Shown: positions 14,597 through 20,007 of the stretch, piece after piece
How the letters are laid out: each line of letters begins with the position of its first letter
How positions within the stretch are numbered: position 1 is the stretch's first letter
NCBI GenBank assembly: GCA_049318625.1
Contig: JBMOGA010000067.1
Location: 1-20,007 of the forward strand
Origin: JBMOGA01 sp049318625
Lineage (GTDB): Bacteria > Pseudomonadota > Alphaproteobacteria > Rhizobiales > Hyphomicrobiaceae
DNA length: 20,007 nucleotides
Direction: 5' to 3'
Position numbers and translations under genes: made by a program
Notes under the pieces: generated by a model
Told to the model about the DNA's origin: nothing
The model's input: only the letters and a program-made list of their open reading frames with translations
Database searches by the model: none

Positions 14597-16036
14597 TCAC
14601 GCCGCCGGGAGCGGTGCGTGGTACGCAGTCGCCTCCGGCAGGAAGCCGCGGCCCGTCAGCCGCAGGAAGCGCCATACCAGCAGCACGGCGTAGACCGCGA
14701 GCCCGGCCGACAGCCCGATCCACACACCGGCCGCATGCGCCATCACGAAGAACCCGAGCAGGTAGGCGGCGGCAAACCCGATCGCCCAGAAGCTGATCGC
14801 GGCGAACACCAGAGGTATCCGGGTGTCGTTCAGACCGCGCAGCGCTCCCGCGCCGATGGTCTGCACGCCATCGGCGATGAAGAACGTCGCGCCCACCAGC
14901 AGCAGCAGCGCCGCCAGCTCGGCCGTCTCCCGCGCCGGCCCGGTCGCGCCATCGCCGAGAAAAACCACCGGAACGAAGTCGCGGAACGCCACCACCAGCA
15001 GCGTCATCACGGCCATGAAGACGCCGCCGAGACCAAGCGCCACCAGTCCGGCCCGCCGCGTCGCGCGACTGTCCCGGCGGCCGACCGCCTGCCCGACACG
15101 AACGGTCGCGGCGAGCGATACCCCGAACGGCACCATGAACAGCACCGACGCCATCTGCAGCGCGATCTGATGGGCCGCCAGCGCCGTCGTGCCGAGCTGC
15201 CCCATCAGCAGCGCCGCAACGGCGAACAGGCCGAACTCCATCAGGAACGCGCCCGAGATCGGCAATCCGATCAGGAAGAGCCGCCGGAAAAGCACCCAAT
15301 CCGGCACCCAGAGCCGGCCGAGCACGTGATACTTCTTGAACGGCCGGCAGCGATAGGCGACCACCACCGCTGCAATGCACATCCCGATATTGACGAAGGT
15401 CGTGGCAATCCCCGCGCCGAGAACGTCGAGCGCCGGTATGAAGCCGACACCATAGATGAGCGCAAAGGCCAGCACGCCGTTGATCGGCACCGCCGCCACC
15501 ATGATCCAGAGCGCCGGCTCCGGTCGGTTCACCGCACTCATGAAGTTGCGCAGCGCCATGAAGACCCAGGCGGGCACCAGGCTCCAGGCCAAACCCTGGA
15601 GATAACGCCCGGCGATCCGTGCTGTCTCCGGGTCCTGGTCGAGGCCGAGCAGGATGCTCTCGCCCCACAGCTGCACGAGCGTGAACGGCACGCCGATCAG
15701 CACGGCCGCCCACAGGCCGACCCGCAGCGACCGGCGGACCATGCGCGGTTGGCGCGCACCGAAAGCCTGGGCCGCGAGCGGCGCCACCGCCGATACGACG
15801 CCCATGCCGAACACGAACGCAGCGAACAGGACCGTGTGGGCCAGCGCCGTCGCTGCCACCACGCCATCGCCGAGCCGGCCGAGCAGCGCCAGATCCGTCG
15901 TCATCATCGCGACCTGACCCAGTTGCGTCAGCGCCATCGGCAACGCCAGGCGCAGCGTCTCGGAAACCTCCTCCCGCCACAGGGAGGAGCCCCTTCCACC
16001 CGGATCATCCGTCGCAGTTTCGGTCTTGGTCATCAT
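14597..16036 (-). CDS. MATE family efflux transporter (NorM-like)
   Basis: Cation-coupled multidrug exporter of the inner membrane. The product is 479 residues with about twelve hydrophobic helices in two halves (about 25-240 and 250-465), as expected for the family. Sequence features include LALPMALTQLGQVAMMTTDL in the first helix, PLAAQAFGARQ at the loop after helix 2, and the corresponding VRVGQAVGRRD in the second half. Start at 16036, where two ATG codons are adjacent; only a weak GGA lies upstream. It is divergent from the small membrane protein gene at 16117 and convergent with fetB. NorM-type members export drugs and dyes with sodium or proton; the substrate here is not known. Confidence 0.94.
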   Translation of the reverse strand: MMTKTETATDDPGGRGSSLWREEVSETLRLALPMALTQLGQVAMMTTDLALLGRLGDGVVAATALAHTVLFAAFVFGMGVVSAVAPLAAQAFGARQPRMVRRSLRVGLWAAVLIGVPFTLVQLWGESILLGLDQDPETARIAGRYLQGLAWSLVPAWVFMALRNFMSAVNRPEPALWIMVAAVPINGVLAFALIYGVGFIPALDVLGAGIATTFVNIGMCIAAVVVAYRCRPFKKYHVLGRLWVPDWVLFRRLFLIGLPISGAFLMEFGLFAVAALLMGQLGTTALAAHQIALQMASVLFMVPFGVSLAATVRVGQAVGRRDSRATRRAGLVALGLGGVFMAVMTLLVVAFRDFVPVVFLGDGATGPARETAELAALLLLVGATFFIADGVQTIGAGALRGLNDTRIPLVFAAISFWAIGFAAAYLLGFFVMAHAAGVWIGLSAGLAVYAVLLVWRFLRLTGRGFLPEATAYHAPLPAA

Positions 16037-16116
16037 GGTATCCGGAGGCCGACTCGCGGCACGTTGCGATCACAGGTGCCGCTGTCCGTGTGAAATGTCG
16101 ACGACGAGGAATTGAA

Positions 16117-16548
16117 ATGGCAAACGGGGCCACCGGCGCCCAGCGCGCGCTTTGGACTTTCCTCCTGTACACGCTCGTTGGGCCGTTTTTCGGCGGTCTG
16201 GCGGTCGCTGCGCTGCTTGTTCTGGCCCCCGCACTTGGTTTGGCCACACTGTTGCCCGCGGGCCTTCCCCCGCTCGGCCCTGCCGCGTTGGCCGCCTATG
16301 TCTGGTGTGCCCTCCCCTCAGGCCTCGCGGCACTCTTTCTGTTGCCCGGAGTCTGGCGGCGCGGTCGCTTCGGCGCGCTGCACGCCGCCGCGGCGGGCAT
16401 CGTCGCCTTCGCCGTCATGTCGCAACTGTCTCCGATATCCCATCAAGGGATGATGCCCCTGCTGGCCTTCCTCGCCGGGGCCGTCTCGGTCCTGCTCCGA
16501 ACGGTCCTGCTCCAGGCTCAGGTTCTGGTGGCCGAACCGGCGGATTGA
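16117..16548 (+). CDS. Small integral membrane protein, function unknown
   Basis: Hypothetical protein of 143 residues with about four hydrophobic helices (roughly 9-35, 47-68, 81-97, 107-130). No family recognised. The start at 16117 is preferred over an ATG at 16090 because GAGGA lies 7 nt before it. The region between it and the divergent MATE gene is only 80 bp, so the two may share control. The cytochrome c gene follows 66 bp downstream on the same strand, but nothing links them functionally. Confidence 0.75.
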   Translation: MANGATGAQRALWTFLLYTLVGPFFGGLAVAALLVLAPALGLATLLPAGLPPLGPAALAAYVWCALPSGLAALFLLPGVWRRGRFGALHAAAAGIVAFAVMSQLSPISHQGMMPLLAFLAGAVSVLLRTVLLQAQVLVAEPAD

Positions 16549-16614
16549 CATGTCGCAACGACCTGCGCCCCGCATTGTCCCAATCGGTTGCGCGAACAAG
16601 GCGGAGACTGAGCC

Positions 16615-16968
16615 ATGCTTGTAGCCCGTAGCGCCGCCATCGGCCTCGTGATCACCACACTTGCCGCGGGGCCGGTCCAGGCGGCCGATCGAGGCCAGGA
16701 GATCGCGGCGCGCTGTGCCCGCTGCCATGCCATCGCGGCCAACGACGACAGCCCGACCCGGATCACCATCCCGTTCCGCAACCTCGGCCGGCGCTACCCG
16801 ATCGCGATGTTGGTCGAGGCCGCCAAGACCGGCACCATCGACGGCCACGACGAGATGCCCATGTTCGATCTCGGTCCGGCCGACATGAAGGCCCTGCTCG
16901 CCTACATCGATCGGCTGAACCCGGAGGTCCCCGGCTACGCCCGGCTCGTTCCGGACCGGGCCCCATAA
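16615..16968 (+). CDS. Small periplasmic c-type cytochrome
   Basis: Electron carrier of 117 residues. A signal peptide covers about 1-23 (cleavage after VQA). The heme-attachment motif CARCH is at 34-38, with His38 as heme ligand. The likely distal methionine is Met81 or Met83 in DEMPMFDL, and a final helix (DMKALLAYIDRLN) is typical of class I cytochromes c. With about 94 mature residues it is a monoheme, minimal cytochrome. No oxidase, dehydrogenase or heme-maturation gene is adjacent, so its partner is unknown. Confidence 0.9.
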   Translation: MLVARSAAIGLVITTLAAGPVQAADRGQEIAARCARCHAIAANDDSPTRITIPFRNLGRRYPIAMLVEAAKTGTIDGHDEMPMFDLGPADMKALLAYIDRLNPEVPGYARLVPDRAP

Positions 16969-16972
16969 CGAA

Positions 16973-17001
16973 AGCGTCCCGGGCAAGCCGCCCAGGACGC
17001 T
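16973..17001. terminator. Hairpin between convergent cytochrome c and L,D-transpeptidase genes
   Basis: AGCGTCC (16973-16979) pairs with GGACGCT (16995-17001); pairing continues inward as GGGC/GCCC after one mismatch. It starts 4 bp after the cytochrome stop and ends 25 bp before the transpeptidase stop, so it could end transcription from both sides. A strong T-run is absent (only TTT at about 17016), so efficiency is uncertain. Confidence 0.55.
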
Positions 17002-17026
17002 GTCTGCCGTCGCAGTTTCTTGAATG

Positions 17027-17590
17027 TCAGCTCTTGTAACGCTTCCAGGTCACGGTCACGCGCGTGCCGATCGGGACGCGCGGATACAGATCCAGAACGT
17101 CCTCGTTGGTCATGCGGATGCAGCCCTTGGAAACCGCCTCGCCGATGGTCCAGGGCGCGTCCGTGCCGTGGATCCGATAGAGGCTGGAGCCGAGGTAGAG
17201 CGCGCGCACACCGAGCGGATTCTGCGGATGCCCGCCCGGCACGAAGACCGGCAGCGATGGGTTCTCGCGGCGCATCTCGGCGGTCGGCGTCCAGGTCGGA
17301 TTGACGCGCTTGTCCGAGACCGAGGATACGCCCTGCCAGCGGCTCTTCTCCCGCGGGATGGCGATCGGATAGCTGATCGCCTCGCCGCGCTTGTGAACCC
17401 AGTACAGCTTCCGGTCGCCGAAGCTGACGATGATCTGGCCCGGCGCCACGCTCGGGCTGAACGAGACCTCGTCACGCGAGCCCCCGCTCCAGAAGAACGA
17501 GAAGAAACCTTGGGCCTGGGCCTGACCGGCACCATGGACGAGCCCCAGCGTGGTCAGCGCGAAGGCGGCGAGTACGGATCGGAGCTTCAT
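17027..17590 (-). CDS. L,D-transpeptidase (YkuD domain), exported
   Basis: Periplasmic enzyme of 187 residues that forms 3-3 peptidoglycan cross-links or attaches proteins to peptidoglycan. A signal peptide covers 1-26 (AQA then QG). The YkuD domain spans about 50-185, with the catalytic set His141 in YRIHGTDAP and Cys157 in SKGCIRMTNED, including the conserved Arg159. The ATG at 17590 has GAGG about 9 nt upstream; the frame is open further up but the signal peptide fixes the start. Two related palindromes and a plausible promoter lie 40-95 bp upstream. It is small, with no LysM or other binding domain. Confidence 0.93.
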   Translation of the reverse strand: MKLRSVLAAFALTTLGLVHGAGQAQAQGFFSFFWSGGSRDEVSFSPSVAPGQIIVSFGDRKLYWVHKRGEAISYPIAIPREKSRWQGVSSVSDKRVNPTWTPTAEMRRENPSLPVFVPGGHPQNPLGVRALYLGSSLYRIHGTDAPWTIGEAVSKGCIRMTNEDVLDLYPRVPIGTRVTVTWKRYKS

Positions 17591-17630
17591 GGGAGCTGCC
17601 TCGTCGGAGTGGAATTCAGCAATGGGCCGA

Positions 17631-17684
17631 TTCTGCCGCAGAACTGATGCGCGCACTCTAGATGATTTTCTGCAGAAGCGGCAA
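17631..17684 (-). promoter_or_regulatory. Probable promoter of the L,D-transpeptidase with two TTCTGC palindromes
   Basis: On the minus strand a -35-like TTGCCG (complement of 17679-17684) and a -10-like TAGAGT (complement of 17655-17660) are separated by 18 bp. The palindrome TTCTGCAGAA (17668-17677) sits in the spacer and a second, TTCTGCCGCAGAA (17631-17643), lies just downstream of the -10. This is the layout of a repressor acting at paired operators. The regulator is not known. The promoter hexamers are only moderate matches. Confidence 0.45.
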
Positions 17685-17798
17685 ATAACACAAACGTTTC
17701 TACCCGCGATCTGAGTCAGGTTGCTGAGCGGATCGAGCGATCGAGGCCACACAGTGCCTCATTGGCCCCGGGTTCCGCCCACCTGACCAGCAAGGTGG

Positions 17799-17828
17799 TT
17801 GCACGAGACCGAAGTTCATCCCTATACC
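17799..17828 (+). promoter_or_regulatory. Probable sigma-70 type promoter for the acyl-CoA synthetase
   Basis: TTGCAC (17799-17804) and TATACC (17823-17828) are separated by 18 bp and lie about 70 bp before the ATG at 17896. A CCACCT/AGGTGG hairpin (17779-17798) ends just before the -35 and could mark a regulatory site. Apart from the two promoters and the leader hairpin, the intergenic stretch 17591-17895 holds no gene. Confidence 0.45.
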
Positions 17829-17836
17829 GTGACAAA

Positions 17837-17870
17837 ACGGGCACGCCCTCTAACCCTGGGCGGGGCCCGT
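17837..17870 (+). promoter_or_regulatory. Stable hairpin in the acyl-CoA synthetase leader
   Basis: ACGGGC (17837-17842) pairs with GCCCGT (17865-17870) and CGCCC (17844-17848) with GGGCG (17858-17862), leaving a 9-nt loop. It would form in the 5' untranslated RNA, 25 nt before the start codon and just ahead of the AGGAAG ribosome-binding site. No T-run follows, so it is more likely to affect RNA stability or translation than to terminate transcription. Confidence 0.45.
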
Positions 17871-17895
17871 ACGAGCACTCCAGGAAGCGTCCGCG

Positions 17896-19524
17896 ATGAC
17901 AAACGCCCCCTACGACTGGCATCTTGGCAAGACACCGGCCAACTATCAGCCGCTCTCACCCCTCTCGATGCTGGAGCGGGCGGCCGCCGTCTTTCCGAGC
18001 CATACCGCCATCATTCACGGCCATCAGCGCATCAGCTACCGCTTTTTCTACGCCCGCTGCCGGCGCCTCGGCTCGGCGCTGGCCCGCTTCGGCATCGGCC
18101 GCGGCGACACCGTCTCGGTGATGCTGTCCAACACCCCGCCGATGCTCGAGGCCCACTTCGGCGTGCCGATGACCGGAGCGGTGCTTCATTCGATCAATAC
18201 CCGTCTCGATGCCGCGATCATCGCCTTCCAGCTCGATCACGCCGATTCCCAGATCCTGATCTACGACCGCGAGTTCGCGCCGGTCATCAAGGAGGCGCTG
18301 GCGATCGCCACCGTTAAGCCGCTGCTCGTCGATTTCGACGATCCCGAGTTCCCGCAGGCCCACGAAGCACTCACCGCCCTGACCTACGAGGCGTTCATCG
18401 CCGATGGCGACCCCGATTACCGCTGGCGCCTGCCGTCCGACGAATGGGACGCGATCTCGCTCAACTATACCTCGGGCACCACCGGCAATCCCAAGGGCGT
18501 GGTCTATCATCACCGCGGCGCCGCCCTGATGTGCTACGCCAACGTCCTCGCGGCCAACATGCAGCGCCACCCCGTCTATCTGTGGACGCTGCCGATGTTC
18601 CACTGCAACGGCTGGTGCTTCCCGTGGACCCTCTCGGTCGTCGCCGGGACCCACGTCTGCCTCCGCTGGGTGCGGGCCAAGGCCATGTTTGAGCTGATGG
18701 CCGAGCATGGCGTCACCCACCTGTGTGGCGCCCCCATCGTCATGTCGACGTTGCTTTCCGCCAGCGCGGAAGACAAGAAGCCGCTGTCCAAGCGCGTGAC
18801 GTTCAATACGGCGGCCGCCCCGCCGCCGGAGGCCGTGCTGCAGGCGATGGGCGAGGCCGGCTTCGACGTGACCCACCTCTACGGCCTGACCGAGACCTAT
18901 GGCCCGGCCGTCGTCAACGAGTGGCGCCCCGAGTGGGATGACCTACCCCCGGCCGAGCGGGCCGGCAAGAAGGCGCGCCAGGGCGTCCGCTATACCGCGC
19001 TCGAGGATCTCACCGTGATGAACCCCTCGACCATGCAGCGCGTGCCGGCCGACGGCGAGACCATCGGCGAGATCATGTTCCGCGGCAACATCGTCATGAA
19101 GGGCTATTTGAAGAACCCGGCGGCGACCGACGAGGCGCTGGCCGGCGGCTGGTTCCACTCGGGCGACCTCGGCGTGCTCCACCCCGACGGCTACCTGCAG
19201 ATCAAGGATCGGTCGAAGGACATCATCATCTCGGGTGGCGAGAACATCTCGTCGATCGAGGTGGAGGACGTTCTCTACAAGCACCCGGCCGTGTCCTACG
19301 CCGCCGTCGTCGCCCGCCCCGACGACAAGTGGGGCGAGACGCCCGTGGCCTTCTGCGAGCTGAAGCCCGGCGCCGAGGCCACGGTCGAGGAGATCGTCGC
19401 GTGGTGCCGCGAGCACCTCGCCCACTACAAGTGCCCGCGCCACGTCGTCTTCACCGAGATCCCGCGGACCTCGACCGGCAAGATCCAGAAGTTCAAGCTG
19501 CGCGACGCCGCCAAAGCGATGTGA
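17896..19524 (+). CDS. Acyl-CoA synthetase (AMP-forming), AlkK/DmdB-like medium-chain fatty-acid type
   Basis: Activates a carboxylic acid to its acyl-CoA with ATP. The product is 542 residues, normal for the ANL superfamily. The phosphate-binding loop is YTSGTTGNPKGV at 191-202, the acyl-adenylate motif YGLTETYGP follows in the middle, the hinge region is KDRSKDIIISGGENISS, and the catalytic lysine is Lys529 in TSTGKIQKF. The sequence style (WTLPMFHCNGWCFPW, WRPEWDDLP) matches the group annotated as medium-chain fatty-acid or 3-methylmercaptopropionate CoA ligases; substrate cannot be fixed without its catabolic partners, and none are adjacent. ATG at 17896 has AGGAAG about 8 nt upstream. 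Confidence 0.93.
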   Translation: MTNAPYDWHLGKTPANYQPLSPLSMLERAAAVFPSHTAIIHGHQRISYRFFYARCRRLGSALARFGIGRGDTVSVMLSNTPPMLEAHFGVPMTGAVLHSINTRLDAAIIAFQLDHADSQILIYDREFAPVIKEALAIATVKPLLVDFDDPEFPQAHEALTALTYEAFIADGDPDYRWRLPSDEWDAISLNYTSGTTGNPKGVVYHHRGAALMCYANVLAANMQRHPVYLWTLPMFHCNGWCFPWTLSVVAGTHVCLRWVRAKAMFELMAEHGVTHLCGAPIVMSTLLSASAEDKKPLSKRVTFNTAAAPPPEAVLQAMGEAGFDVTHLYGLTETYGPAVVNEWRPEWDDLPPAERAGKKARQGVRYTALEDLTVMNPSTMQRVPADGETIGEIMFRGNIVMKGYLKNPAATDEALAGGWFHSGDLGVLHPDGYLQIKDRSKDIIISGGENISSIEVEDVLYKHPAVSYAAVVARPDDKWGETPVAFCELKPGAEATVEEIVAWCREHLAHYKCPRHVVFTEIPRTSTGKIQKFKLRDAAKAM

Positions 19525-19536
19525 CGCGCCGCGCAC

Positions 19537-19613
19537 TGGTTCCCAACACGAGAGGTTCGGAACCAGATTGTGTGGAAACGTCCCAAAGCCTTTTGAATGT
19601 CGCGTTTGGGACG
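19537..19613 (+). terminator. Two hairpins downstream of the acyl-CoA synthetase, probable terminator region
   Basis: TGGTTCC (19537-19543) pairs with GGAACCA (19559-19565). CGTCCCAAA (19579-19587) pairs exactly with TTTGGGACG (19605-19613), followed by the T-richer CTTCTGTT. Both begin within 100 bp after the stop codon at 19524. The second is the better terminator candidate although its loop is 17 nt and its T-run is interrupted. Confidence 0.5.
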
Positions 19614-20007
19614 CTTCTGTTGGATCACGATAGTGATGATGACAGCCTGCAGCATGCCTGCGAGCCGGACGCAGGCTGCGCCTCATTTGCTCATTGAGCG
19701 CCAGGGACGGAAGCTGTGGAGGGCATAGGAGGAAAACGTACCGAGTGACCGACCCTATCCAAATCTGGAGGAGATCGAAGGTCTCCGGTCGGGAGGCAAT
19801 CACGTTCAAACACCGCGGGAATGACGGTGGCGCGAACGGAAGGCTCGCCCGCAGCTCATTCCTTCAATGGCGCCAGACCCAGACTTTTCGCGTGGCCCAG
19901 CCAAGCGAGCGGCAGCTCGTCGTCTATGCCGTTCGAACGGCGTTTACCCCAATGCGAGTGCCACGTGAGCAATGAACGTTGGCGGCGATGGCCGGCAACC
20001 GCCTAGC
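19614..20007. other. Right-end stretch without a convincing gene
   Basis: This part looks less GC-rich than the neighbouring coding DNA. It holds a hairpin-forming segment with two competing pairings: CAGCCTGC (19643-19650) with GCAGGCTG (19671-19678), or GCCTGCG (19656-19662) with CGCAGGC (19670-19676). A GTG-started frame at 19745-19975 (about 76 residues) follows an AGGAGG but the spacing is too long and the product resembles nothing known. An ATG at 19972 opens a frame that leaves the window after 12 codons; it could be the start of a gene but cannot be judged. Confidence 0.35.

Noticed and set aside
14582..16093. 503-codon open frame on the plus strand opposite the MATE gene
   Set aside because: The translation is rich in His, Arg, Gln and Pro without any family feature, typical of antisense frames in high-GC DNA; the minus strand encodes a clear twelve-helix MATE protein.
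17631..17677. LexA (SOS) box upstream of the L,D-transpeptidase
   Set aside because: The alphaproteobacterial LexA pattern GTTC-N7-GTTC is not present; the palindromes have a different core.
19694..19975. 93-codon open frame at the right end
   Set aside because: No recognisable domain; the AGGAGG before its internal GTG is about 12 nt away and the frame lacks the codon pattern of the neighbouring genes. Kept only as a remark.
1..20007. CRISPR arrays, tRNA or rRNA genes, transposases
   Set aside because: No regularly spaced direct repeats, no cloverleaf-like sequence with a T-loop and acceptor stem, and no transposase or integrase motif were seen on either strand.

Overview
The window is high-GC, densely coding DNA from an alphaproteobacterium, most likely a Hyphomicrobiales (Rhizobiales) relative. 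The evidence is a class I (archaeal-type) lysyl-tRNA synthetase, the ChpT phosphotransferase of the CtrA cell-cycle pathway, and an EipA/DUF1134 envelope protein, all typical of that group. No rRNA, tRNA, CRISPR array, transposase or phage gene was found. The genus cannot be named from the sequence alone.

Left part (about 1-4640): a regulated carbohydrate-acid catabolic locus. On the minus strand lie a RuBisCO-like protein and, 52 bp downstream, a TRAP-transporter solute-binding protein; its membrane subunits presumably lie off the left edge. Divergently, a GntR/FCD repressor overlaps by 4 nt a DUF1537 four-carbon-acid-sugar-type kinase. A 17-bp perfect palindrome overlaps the likely promoter of the RuBisCO-like gene, and a related motif overlaps the regulator's own start codon. 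This gene set resembles D-apionate/3-oxo-isoapionate catabolism (kinase, then RuBisCO-like decarboxylase or transcarboxylase/hydrolase), or an unstudied variant of it. It is the most interesting system in the window.

Middle part (4640-10900): a TerB-like protein; lysK, flanked on both sides by gene-free stretches with several strong inverted repeats; then a minus-strand set of cysQ, an EipA-type envelope protein with tyrosine-arginine-proline repeats, and a membrane-anchored coiled-coil protein.

Right-middle part (10980-16560): chpT followed by a single-domain response regulator, then transport genes: a DMT/EamA permease whose 3' end overlaps the response regulator antisense by 68 bp, the fetA-fetB ABC exporter pair (ATGA overlap), a MATE efflux protein and a small four-helix membrane protein.

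Right part (16600-20007): a small periplasmic cytochrome c converging on an L,D-transpeptidase whose promoter region carries two TTCTGC-type palindromes, then an acyl-CoA synthetase with a hairpin in its leader, and finally about 480 bp without a convincing gene but with several hairpins.
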